From: Bryum argenteum
Lineage: Eukaryota; Streptophyta; Bryopsida; Bryales; Bryaceae
Length of the DNA stretch: 64,000 nt
NCBI GenBank assembly: GCA_037043015.1
Contig: CM073328.1
Span: 4,327,409 to 4,391,408, forward strand
Direction of reading: 5' to 3'
The translations under genes were made by a program, and so were the position numbers. Positions 24,090-34,984 of the stretch are shown here, piece after piece. Each line of letters starts with the position of its first letter. Within the stretch, counting starts at the first letter, position 1. The notes below the pieces were generated by a model. It had not been told where the DNA came from. It did no database searches and saw nothing but the letters and a program-made list of their open reading frames with translations.

Positions 24090-24780
24090 ATATTCTAAAA
24101 GGAGACTTTTAGTATTTAACTTTTTCTCAAATGAGGCTATATATTATGTCTCGTGAAGAACATTCTCCATATAAAGAATGACCCTCATTGTTTTTAAAGA
24201 TTATAACTTTTGTATAACTAAGAGCTCGCAAAGTTGAAACAAATACAATACTTAGTTTGGGACTTTGGGAAAACTCATTGTAATCATAAGTATCATGAGT
24301 ATTCATACTTTTTGAAACCAAGATGGTTAGTCCCTTCTTATCAAAAGGTTCAAGATATTTAACAAAGTTAACAATATTCCTTCCCAAATTCTTTTGATTC
24401 AACTGACCTTTTGCATCTTGAGGAAGACAATAACACTCAAAACATCCAATTTATTTAATTTGCTTTAGATTAAAGGTTTGGATCACCCATTGAACCACTT
24501 ATAATGATAATTATAATTCTTGCATTTGAAAAAGGTTCTTTGAATCATCACCACCTCCTATAAGTATAAATGATGATTCAAATAGTGGATTAAAAAAAAA
24601 CTTTAAAAAATAAAATCCTTTTTAAGAAGATCTTGCATCATGGTGAAGAATTGTAAAAGACCAGATTCTAATATATCACCTTATGTGAAATTCCATCCTG
24701 AAGTATATATAGCTTTGATGCTTTAATATTTTTTGTGTGATTTATAACGTGAACCATCTCCCCCCCTTGTTCAAGGCCGT
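24090..24780. repeat. Duplicated intergenic block, copy 1
   Basis: Colinear with 60920-61960: both run TGTTGGAGAT.TCTAA.AGGAGAC, TATAAAGAATGA, AAAGTTGAAACAAATACAA, AGGTTTGGATCACCCATTG. The copy at 61 kb carries a 382-bp MITE insertion; this copy shows the empty site ACTCATTGTAATC. Confidence 0.75.
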
Positions 24781-24819
24781 TGCATCTCAAAGACTCACTT
24801 GATCACTCCTTCATATTAA

Positions 24820-25211
24820 CCCTTAAATGCCCACGGGGTCTAAAACGGGCAGCCCAAAATTGGATCACAACATCTTTTGGACTTGGGCATCATGAATAGT
24901 GCACTTTTCGAACTTGGGCATCATGAATAGTGCACTTTTCGAACTTGGGCATCATGAATAGACCAATCAATGATGAGCTTGCAACCTCCTACAAGGTTAT
25001 GTACAACCCCAACCTACCTACCACAATCCTTTTAAAGCACAAAATCATTCATACAAATTGTGATTTGAATTGTGAAATTTCACTTTTGAATGCATTAGAA
25101 GAAGGTGACCAGTTTAACATCAAAATATAAGTGAAAAGTGGAGTACAATGAGAGCTACAGGGAAGATTCCGTTGGAATCAAGCCCCTCAGGCTTGCTTGG
25201 GCGTTTAAGGG
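24820..25211. mobile_element. MITE-like element with CCCTTAAA termini
   Basis: Left TTAA|CCCTTAAATGCCCA and right GGGCGTTTAAGGG|CTAA are inverted repeats with one or two mismatches. The right flank CTAA is one change from TTAA. The interior has GGGCAGCCCAAAA, as in other members. At 24865-24960 there are three copies of a 33-bp unit containing CTTGGGCATCATGAATAG. Confidence 0.55.
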
Positions 25212-26585
25212 CTAAACAAAGTGAATTGATAAGAAACGACACTTGAAGCTCTCAAAGGCTTTGATTGATAAGGCCTTGACCTCCTTGCAAGCCTCACCCT
25301 TGCAAAAATAAAGGAATTGGTGGAATAGTGAAAACAATTTTGTAAGATGAAGAAAGATGATGGATTTCAAAGTATGTAGTGAGTGCACAATGAGTGAGAG
25401 TGTTATACTATAGTATTGCATAGCGCAGCTCATGTTAAGAAGTAGCTAAAATCTAGCATAAAAAATGTGTCGCAACCAATTTCACTCTGCATATGACAAA
25501 ATGACACATTTAAAATTGCCAACTTAATGAAAGCTTAACATCAACAAATTCTTGAAGCTACACTTGAAGAGCTAATGCTCATTACTAGGGCTTCTATGGA
25601 GCAAACCCGACTATCGAGGCTTCTCAAATTTTATCGGATGCTTAAAATGAAATTCTTAAATTATAATTCTAGAATAAGACTCACTTTAATCATGGTTGGG
25701 ATTGATCTCACATGAGTTGAATCTTTACCTTTTTTTGTAAAATATTCTTCATCCATCAACAACTCCTTGTTTATCAACATAGGATTACCAATCAAGTTGC
25801 ATTCGACTGTCAAAATCATATTATTAAGAAAATTCCAAATTAGCAAATTTGCTAAATTTTTACTCTTTGCTTAAACTGAGACATTCTTAAATTTGGAATG
25901 CTAACATCAATTTTGCTTCTTGAGATGGGATGCCAAGTGTTGATTGGCCTCCATATTCTCAATAAGGAAACATTTGGAGGAATCTTTCTTCCTTAAGCCA
26001 CATTTCATAATACACTTGGTGAAATGGAACATTGTTGGCTTCAAAATATTTTTGGTCTAAGAAGCTTCTTAAACGTAAATGTTTACTTTTTAATTGTTTT
26101 GCCAGGCTTTCAACAATTTTTTTGAAGATTTCAAGAGTAGATTTCTTTAGAGTTTAATTGAAAATGAATTCTCACTATCTTTTGCATGAGATTATTTCAA
26201 CATCTAAACACTATATTTCCCGTATAGAATTCTAAGGATTCCATTTACAAATCTTTAAAAAAAAATGTATAATTTACATCTCAAAATTGTATCATTCACA
26301 ACTAGCCTCATCAATGTGCATCAATTTTTGTTTCATGCACAAAGTGTAATACATAACTAATGGCTAATCCCTAACTTTATGAAGTCTTGCATGAACAACA
26401 TTGTTTTTTAAACGTCACTAAGACTCACCTCTACTCCACGGTCTCCACCCCTCAAGCTGAAGAGTGGAGGCACGTCCTTTCTCGACTCTATGACCTTGTG
26501 GATGGGGAGTTGGTCCCGTGCCAACTTGTAGAAGTAGGACAAAATTCTCAAGCTTGCTCTATATGGAGGAGGCTGATGCCTTGGA
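25212..26585. other. Intergenic, no gene recognised
   Basis: AT-rich to about 26400. 26405-26585 is GC-richer and adjoins the SINE; it may belong to a longer 5' part of that element, which I cannot establish. Confidence 0.3.
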
Positions 26586-26935
26586 ACAAGACTGTGAGCC
26601 TTGGCTTGGTGGTTAGGGCTTAAGCCCCCAATGAGGAGGTCGTGGGTTCTAATCCCCATGCCAGCGTGGTGCTCACCACTATAGTCCACCCAACTATTGT
26701 GGGAGGTCTTTGGACCTTGTTGTATGGGTACCTCAAAACCCTTCGGAGAGATACTATGTCAAGTATCTTCAAGGCACTAGAATCTAGCGTAGTTACAGTG
26801 TCCACCCTCGAGAGGGGAAAGTAGTATTGTTTTAATTTCTCCTTGTCCGATGGCCATTGGAATATTAGCATTACGAACAAACACTTCATTCACGCCGGCC
26901 CCTTAGAAAGGACCGGAGTTTCTATTATCTGGGCT
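26586..26935 (+). mobile_element. tRNA-like SINE with LINE-type 3' tail
   Basis: The head resembles a tRNA with GGTGGTTAGGGCTTAAG (A-box-like) and GTGGGTTCTAATCCCC (B-box-like, one change from GGTTCRANYCC) about 25 bp apart. The last 130 bp match the 3' end of the LINE at 57215-57340: CATTACGAACA, TATTCACGCC-like and GGAGTTCT blocks around a stem-loop, ending near ATTATC. Such a SINE would be transcribed by Pol III and copied by the LINE reverse transcriptase. Exact left end and target duplication were not found. Confidence 0.65.
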
Positions 26936-26999
26936 TGTAAGCAAGTGAGCCAACTCACACTTCTTCCATAGAACGTGAGTAGGAAAGATAAATAAGGTC

Positions 27000-28860
27000 C
27001 CCACCAGCGCGCATGTTGAGATCCACATCCTCTTTGTTTAATCCAGAAGGAGCAGCTTGTTGTTCACCTTTTCCCCTATCACACAGATGCTTCGAATGGG
27101 CAGTTCGTCCTCCGCTTCCTCAGGATTCCTCGTGTAGCCAAGGTTGATATACTTCCCCGCAGTGCCCTCATTCAGATTATTGGGAATCTTCACGTACCCG
27201 TCAGGCTTCCATGGATCGTCGTGGTCACCATGAAGAAAGCTGGGGACATTGGATTGGATCCCATTCCGCTTTCCTTGTAACTGAGACCATAGCTTGCTTC
27301 TGGCACACTGTCAAAATCGTACTGGACCTTCGAGAATCCTTCACCGGAGCTTGCTCGTCTGCTACATCCGTCGAGATCACCTTCAGAGCCACTAGTGCAA
27401 TAACCTTTCTTGGATGCGTGCATGCCTCCGGACATCATGTGAATCAATCCCCTTGTAAGGTCTCGAGTCTCGTGCGGGACTCAGAGAGCGAGTTCGTGTC
27501 GGTCATGGCAAAGTACCAAGTCTTCTGTCAGAGTGTGTCGAGCGGAACTGGTTCCGGTGATGGCTAAAGAAATTGCTTTATCGGCTTCTTCGACTTCGTT
27601 TTCAAGGGACTGTTGGGCGGAGCTTCGAGCGTTGCATCAGCATTGTCTCGATGTATGCATAGCCCGATGAGGAATGGACGACGTTAGACTGGTCGTGCAA
27701 AAGAAGGTCGTATTTGAGCTTCTAAAGTCGCTCACAGATAGTCTTGAAATCTGGTCGCCTGTTGGAGTTCCCTGCCAAGCATTCTTCCACGATCTTGGAC
27801 AGCATCTCGGCGCAGTCGGCAGGAGGCGTCAGCCTTGTACCGCTCATCAACTCCCGGTACATTTTGATTCTTACGGTACATTGTGATGCTTGCCAGAACC
27901 GCTGCTTCTTTCTGGAACACGGGAAAAGCCCGATCTTCTTCACCGAGGAAGATTACCTTCTTCGCGCAGTTCATTCCAAGTCATTTCGTCTCGAAAACAC
28001 ACAGGACTTTGATCGACACGTCTCAAGCTGCTTCTAGATCCGTGTCGGACACATGCAATGCAATGTCGAAGCATCGGACATGATGCATGAGTCTTCGAGG
28101 TTGCGTTCCTCGGACATGGCCGATGCAGTCAGCCTACTCAACAAGTACCTTGCAAGTATCACATCGTTTGCCTTCTTAATCCTGACACTGAATCACGTCC
28201 TCTAACCTTCTCAGCAGGGTTGTTCATCTCCCAGAACGCCCTCTACGGCTCCGGCCTATACTTTGAATCTTCGTAGCGCAGGTCCTCTACCTTGAGTTCT
28301 ACTCCATCAGCGAGAGCTATGGCCTTCGTAGATGACATTGTAAGACAAACCCACTTTTAGCAGAATCTCTCGAAAGGCCTCCTCGTTGTAAATCTGATTC
28401 ACGGCAGCTTTCAGCCAATCGGCTCGAGAGCAGTCTTCCACGAGCAACCTCGCTTTTTCAACAATCCTCTGAAACTCCTGCAAAGCTGGATGGGAAGATG
28501 CTCAGACGGCAAGACGAGCTCCTGGGTGTTTCCGACGATGTGGAGTAGCTTCGTTGATAGATCCTGGCACTGCTTTCTGGAGAGAAGGCTCCCACGGCTT
28601 GCTGAAAGTTGCCTTGCGATCACTCGCACACAATGTCAAGTGATTCGCTCGCTCCGAGTGATCATCCGATTCCTCCCTTGATTGCGAAGTACTCTTACCG
28701 AGTCCGAGAAACTGCAACAAAGACATGATTATCCGGCTGAAAGTATCCCACAACATTCGCCATAGCTGAAGGACCATCAATTCCTGCATATCCATGTCAA
28801 CCTGATGCAACAAAAGCTCTCAGTTTTCATCCGCTACTCGGCGGAGTAGACATCAGCAAA
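27000..28860 (-). pseudogene. Protein kinase pseudogene (catalytic core deleted)
   Basis: On the minus strand, disconnected frames spell an N-terminal region (from 28813 on; CQDLSTKLLHIVGNTQE, KKRGCSWK, NQIYNEEAFREIL), then a kinase N-lobe alpha-C-like stretch (FPVFQKEAAVLASI) at about 27900. The frame then passes directly to the end of a C-lobe (LTPPADCAEMLSKIVEECL, RRPDFKTICERL) at about 27730-27830. VAIK, HRD and DFG segments are missing. Stops and shifts are frequent down to about 27000. The overall form resembles a TKL-type plant kinase with a helical N-terminal domain, but only the kinase end is secure. GC content is higher than its surroundings. Confidence 0.6.
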
Positions 28861-30119
28861 CCCTGAATGGCAAAGTTTAGGTCTGTTCCCACTTGGTCTT
28901 AGAGGTGGTCTTAAAAGGTGGTCTTATCTCGTTAGAAGAGTGTGTGTCCTCACCTACATTTTTTAGTAATTACCAATCCTACATGGATGTCTACATGGAA
29001 AACTTCAAAGAATGAGGAACAAACAAATATAGGTAATATTTGAGAGGACAAAAATTAATTGAACATCAGTAGGCAATTGTTAAGGAAGCACCACAATAGC
29101 TTTGCATTAACATATGATATGCGAAAAGAAGCTTAGTTCACTATTAATGGTAGTTATTTTTTATGATTGTACTTGATCTGTACAAAAATGTTTCAAAATT
29201 ATACTTATCTTGTAGGAAGTTTTGAATGTGATGAGAGATCAACAATCTTGAAACAATGACAATTGTCTTGGAATCAAAGTTTGATCAAGATTTGAAACCA
29301 AAATCAATATCCATGTGTGTGAAATACAACATAGTACATGGAATGGTATGCATCACTGTAATCATTTGAGTAAATTTGATGTATTTTGTGTTACATTCCT
29401 AACTATTCCAAGAGTAATACAAGTCCAAATCATCACTGGATTGTTGAAGAACGTCCATAAAAGGTTTTGATACATTATTTTTTTAAGGTAGTTTGTAATA
29501 GATAATGTGATGAAAATTGAGTTGAAGTACGTGAATTGATAGAAAGTGGGCCTTCTTGGCATTAAAGGGTTGACAATCAGTGAAAATTGACATACAGACA
29601 CACTTTTCTTTTAATATTTCATATGAGTTTTTAAGAAAAGAAGATTATTGATGACACCACTGGTGATTGATTATGGCCTTGTTTAAGGTTCTTTCATTCA
29701 TTCAAATTCCAAATTTATAAGAAGTGAATCTTTAATTAGGTCGCTTGACATGAAAGAACATCTTTGATGGAGAGTCTCTCGCATGAATGAAAAGAAGTAC
29801 TTCAAGCTTGTTTTAAGATTGGCATAGTACGACCATAAATGATGAAATAAAAGTTTCCAGATTACAATCTGTTTAAAAAATAAATAAAAATAAAAATAAA
29901 AAAATAATAAAAAAATTGTAATTGGTTTAGATATAGTAAGATGCAATCAATTTTTTCTTTTTCAAAATGTATGGAACGTGTGGATTTGAAGCCATTTTAT
30001 GTGTCTCCTATACATATCTTATTCTAAATTTCAATAGCACAAGTGAAAGTTAATACGTAACATCATTATTATTCAAGTTTAATAGTTACTACTTCTAAAT
30101 AAGTTCATGTTCACCCATT
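28861..30119. other. AT-rich intergenic; start of right segmental copy
   Basis: From about 29098 the sequence follows 13553 onward of the left copy. No coding signal. Confidence 0.5.
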
Positions 30120-30410
30120 TAATTCCAAAGAAGGAAGTCCATGTACCAAGCATCCATTGATATTGTCTTTTCACTACCTTAATCCATTCAACTACGTTAG
30201 GGTTCTTAAACCTCGTTCTATGAGTAGCTCAGAGCCCTTTAGAAGAGTACCATGTTGGATATCTCTAAGGCACTAGTACTTTGCTAGTAACTAACACAAT
30301 CTCCATGAAAGGTAGTAATTCAAGCCTTGGTTGAGTAACCTCCAAGCATTCATTTAAGAATAGGTTGAACAAACACTATTCACGCCGGTCTCTCATACAA
30401 GTTTGGAGTT
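30120..30410 (+). mobile_element. Diverged SINE copy at the 3' end of RING gene G
   Basis: Homologous to 14590-14890 and to 26650-26935 (CCTCGTTCTATGAGTAGCTC, CATGTTGGATATCTC, GAACAAACACTATTCACGCC, GGAGTTCT). It lies antisense to gene G, and its end touches the G stop codon at 30411-30413. Confidence 0.6.
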
Positions 30411-32649
30411 CTACTTCATGATCTTGCCACCGTGCTCCTTTGGAGATGATACAACTTGTGATTCACTCCTCTTCACAACTAACCTCTTCTCTAGTACCGG
30501 CAAAGCTTCCAAACCCTTCAAAATCACACAATTCAAACAAACTCAACTTACTTAGTTGATTGATCACTCATAGCAGCTCAATCATCGCAAAAAAAACACA
30601 TTCAATCATGGTAAATATCGAGGTTGGCAAGATAGGTTACCCTTTCCATCATTATAATCTCTCTGAACGTCATTGTTTTTGAGGGCTTCTTCCATAACAA
30701 TTTAGAGCTCCGTGTTTTCTTGTCGACCAAATCGGAGCCTAGATCGGAGCCTAGACTGGTGCCACCACTTTGCGTCGGAAATGGTGCAGCACTCATCGTC
30801 TTTAGAGGTGCACCTTTCTCACCCTGAACCACATCATATAGATTCATCGAGAATCGATATTATTCACTTACAACGCTAGTCGATTATGTCATTCAAGACA
30901 TAATAAAATCTCTTTTATCATGATTATCAAACAAATAATTCCGGAGATTTTTGTGAATAGTATTCCTAGTACTACTCCAAGGTGCAATGTAAAGTCGGGT
31001 TTACCTTGTGCACCTTTGATTCGGGCTTCCACCTCTTAGACTCCCTCTCAGACTCCACCTTATCCTCAAACTCATCCTCAGATGCATCGGCTTCGATAGT
31101 CCGCTTCCCTAGTACACTTCTTCGCTTCTCAGACTCCGCCTTATCCTCAAACTCGTCCTCAGATGCTTCGGCTTCGATAGTCCACTTCCCTAGTACACTT
31201 CTTCGCTTCTCAGACTCCGCCTTATCCTCAAACTCATCCTCAGATGCATCGGCTTCGATAGTCCGCTTTCCTAGTACTCTTCTTCGCTCTTCAGACTCCG
31301 CCTTATCCTCAAACTCATCCTCAGATGCATCGGCTTCGATAGTCCCCTTCCCTAGTACACTTCTTTGCTTCTCAGAATCCGCCTTATCCTCAAACTCATC
31401 CTCAAATGCATCGGCTTCGATAGTCCCCTTTCCTAGTACACTTCTTTGCTTCTCAGAATCCGCCTTATCCTCAAACTCATCCTCAAATGCATCGGCTTCG
31501 ATAGTCCGCTTCCCTAGTACAGTTCTCCGTTTCTTGTCTACATCGGAGCCACCCCGACTTTGCTTCGGAACTGCAACTCGTGAAGCAGCTTCCTTTCTCT
31601 TCACAGGTGCACCTTTCCCACCCTGAATCACATTGAATTAACTCATCATATCAACATCACTCATTCACAACTAGAGGTACAATATAGAGTCGATTTTACC
31701 TTCTGCACCTTTGATTCAGGCTTTGATTTCTTAGACTTGGACTCTGAATTGCTCTTTGTCTTCACAGGTGCAGCATTCTCACCCTCGACCACATCAAAGA
31801 TTTAGCGAATTGTACTGACCATAGTCACTTGTATAAGGTGCAATATAGAATCATTCTGGCATGACGGAACCGGGTGTAATTACCTCAGACCGCACCTTTT
31901 GTTCAGGCTTCGATCTCTTAGACTCAGACTCATCGGCTGTAAGCTTACGCTTTACTGCACGAGTTAGTGGTCGCCTCCTCAATATTGGTATTGGTATTTC
32001 CCTCTGCTCACCCGTAGTTGTATTTTGACTTGGATTGAAGTGGAGATCCCATGCTTCCTTCCATGTTAACGGCTTCTCGAGATTCTTTACTTTCTTGGAG
32101 ATGTCAAAAGCATACCAGAGTGGAGTATCGTCTCCTTTAGAGATGAAGTGCATGCCTTTGACGGACAACTTATAATAAGTAGCTTCTTGTCCTCCTTCTA
32201 CCTGATGCTTATATGGACGCACCTTGTACTCCTGCATGACATGAGACAACTTCATAAACATCTTATCGAGAGCATGATGGACACACTGTCAAATACAAAC
32301 ATTATACTGAAACGAACATCTTCTCTGACAACTGATTAAAACATGATGGACATGCTTGAGATCAATTACAAAGACGATTATGTTGCACGACTATGTTGCT
32401 TTTGAGACCCTAAAAGAGAGAGGGAGATTGACAGACCTTGATGAGACTTGTGAGAGGAATGCCGCAATCAGAGCAGGGAGTCTCCATGAGGGCCAACTTG
32501 CGTCCGCACTCAAAGCAATATGTGAGGTGGCCGCATGTGTTGATGCCGTAGAGATCCTCCGATGTGTGGCATTCCGCGCAAATCCCTTGTAGTACGAGGT
32601 CCATGCTAGTTTCCATCAATCCCTTCAACTGCTCTATCTGATGCGACAT
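30411..32649 (-). CDS. RING-linker family protein, copy G (intact, 6 exons)
   Basis: Exons: 32649-32437, 32231-31884, 31783-31700, 31622-31005, 30823-30641 and 30515-30411. All lengths are multiples of three and all introns are phase 0, giving 516 residues with no break. Exon 1: RING (CAEC, CGH, CFEC, CSDC). Exon 2: the whole linker in one exon (EYKVRPYKH, TYYKLSVKGMHF, WYAFD, TWKEAWDLHF) plus a basic stretch. Exon 3: 28 Ser/Lys-rich residues. Exon 4: six acidic 27-residue repeats (VLGKRTIEAD..EDEFEDKAESE). Exons 5-6: basic tail. Copies A and F carry an extra intron inside the linker. RING plus disordered tail suggests a ubiquitin ligase whose tail binds a partner, possibly nuclear (KRSKP-type motifs); this is inference. 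Confidence 0.8.
31055..31540 (-). repeat. 81-bp coding minisatellite, six units
   Basis: Exact 81-bp period inside exon 4 of gene G. The plus-strand landmark ATGCATCGGCTTCGATAGTC (or a one-base variant) recurs near 31082, 31163, 31244, 31325, 31406 and 31487. Each unit encodes 27 residues. Gene F has one shorter unit and gene A one, so the array grew after the segmental duplication. Confidence 0.85.
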
Positions 32650-32826
32650 ACAAATACTCAAACTTGCTCGAAAGAAAGTAACTAGAGAGAAGAGCAGTGT
32701 GCAAAGGAGAAGAAATGCAGTGAGCCTATGCTTATGCTTATGAGGTTTTATGATGCCTCTGTAAAAACATCGGCAGGTGGGTATGGCTCCATGCAAGCCT
32801 TGAGAGTCGGTCAATTTCTACATATG

Positions 32827-34567
32827 TTAGACACTAGTCGAAAATTGCGCAAAAAGTAACAACCGCACTAACTTGTCCTTGCATGAGAGCATGTTTAATT
32901 GTTTCCTAGGAGTATCAAAATAAGTCATTATATTTGTCACTTTTGCTAAGAATTTTTTGAGTAATAATCTATACAGTAGTCTATTTATTTTAGAATTTAG
33001 TAAGAGCATGATTCAAAGAGGTATTCTTTTATCACAAGGGAAAAGTCATTAGTAAAAAATGGCAAAGAAGAAAGATCGTTTGTTTGGAAGTAGAAAGTGA
33101 GTATCGAAGAATTTATTAGGAATTCTGTACTTAGCATAGAGTAAGCAACTTGATGATCTAGTATACAGATGCACAATTGATTTTACTCCCTATCAGTTTG
33201 TATTAGTAGAATATTTGTAATATTGTCATTTTTACAAGATAGAAGACATCAATGATGAATTTAAGGTTGTTGAGTTTGTTCTCATTTTGAGTTATAGTCT
33301 AGAATAAAATTCTAAATTCAAAAACTTTCTTTGATAAATATATTGGTCTTCAAAGTACAAATATACCTTTTTCATTATTATAATTTTTTGGTGTTGTAAA
33401 ATTATATTTTTTGGTGTTAGAATTGGTGTTTCTTTATGTTATGAGTAAGATATAAGTTTATATGCATGCTAAAATATACTCCGTCTGTCCAAAAGTGTAT
33501 GATCAGTTTTAAAAAGTTTGTATACAACATTTTATTGACCGTTTGATCACCTCACTACAATCTAAGAGGCCTTTTGAATTTTGATCACCACAATACAAGA
33601 CTTTTTGACTTCTTCTATTTCTATGCTCATCATATAGACAATATTATAAAACAAAAATTGACTCTTGACGCCACCATATTTTTTATACTTGAGCAACTTC
33701 TTCATTCATTCCACCTCTAATGATTATTATCGAATGAGATCCGCTAATGGAGATTCGTAATCAATGAAGATTTGCGCGACCTTTTGCATGCCAAAATTTT
33801 ATGTTTAGTGGAGAAAATATTATTAAGTTAAATATCACTGCAAAGCTCTTATTTAAAATTTTCCATCTTGTTAGACTAACGATTATCATAATGAACCTTA
33901 ATACCACCGAGTTTGTAATATTGATCAAATTTTGGGAGAGTGAGTAATATTAGGGTAGTTTGTTGATACAAGGATTTTGTTTATTTCATTTTTACTCACT
34001 AAATACATTCTCCTACCAATAAGAATCCTCCTTTTATTCAAGAAGCCCCAATTTGATGATTTACCCATCAGAATTAGAAAATATGAGTACATAGTTTTTT
34101 TCATATGGACCTATTAGTAGGACTCTAGGTTCCTGTAGAATTTTTCTATTTAGTAAGAGCCATCTCTTCAACACAGTTTGCAGGGTTTAGAAAAAAAAAA
34201 AATCTTTCAAAACATAGTTATTTTTTCTCAAAGAGTTTATGAAGAGGCGCAATATAGTTTTGAAGTTGATGTTGGAAATCTTTTGGACCCGCGAGCCCGT
34301 CAACAAGATCATATATTCTTATATATTGTTATTGAAAGTTTTAATATTTTATTTTTATCTTGTATGAATTGTTTTTTTTTTTCTTTTTTAATCATATATA
34401 TATACATTCATGTATTGAATATAATTATTTCAGTATATTGTTTTTTTTAAAGATAAAGTCTTGTATATAACTCATCTTTATTCAAATTACTGACACTTAT
34501 TTCTTGAGCAGAAAAGTCGAGGACCTGTTGGGGTTGATCATGCATGTACCATCTTTTTGTGCTACGT
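32827..34567. other. AT-rich flank, no gene
   Basis: Paralogous to about 17080-18825 of the left copy, minus the GGTAGGT repeats. Nothing coding seen. Confidence 0.5.
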
Positions 34568-34838
34568 GGTAGCCTGGTAGGTGCTCAATAATTGCTCTAT
34601 TTTGAGCAGGGGAAATCTATGTGATGTTGTTAGTGCAAGCAATTTTTGTGCATGGGGAAGATAGAGGAAGTAGAATCATCATTTTCGACTCTTCTACAAT
34701 GAGTTTTTGAAGTTGAAAATAAAAATGGTCCTATTATGGTGCTCTAAAGCGACATCCTACATTGTTGGCAATGAGAAAAGAGAAAGTGTTACCATGGTGT
34801 TCTTGTATAGGGAAACTATTATGTACCTATGAGAGAGA
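34568..34838 (+). repeat. Dispersed repeat family R1, copy in right segment
   Basis: GGTGCTCAATAATTGC to GGGAAACTATTATGTACC. Partner of 18826-19085. Confidence 0.5.
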
Positions 34839-34984
34839 AGATTACGAGAGCTTCATAATAAGACATGCTCCATGTAAGACGAACGCTGCTATACAATTAC
34901 CAAAACTAAAAGTTCTATTACTATTCATATGTGTTCAAGAATTGCCTTATAAATTGTCCAATTCAGCATCATTCTAATCAAGAA

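Noticed and set aside
30982-31626. Plus-strand 214-codon open frame of Ser/Ala-rich repeats
   Set aside because: Shadow of the 81-bp repeats of gene G on the other strand.
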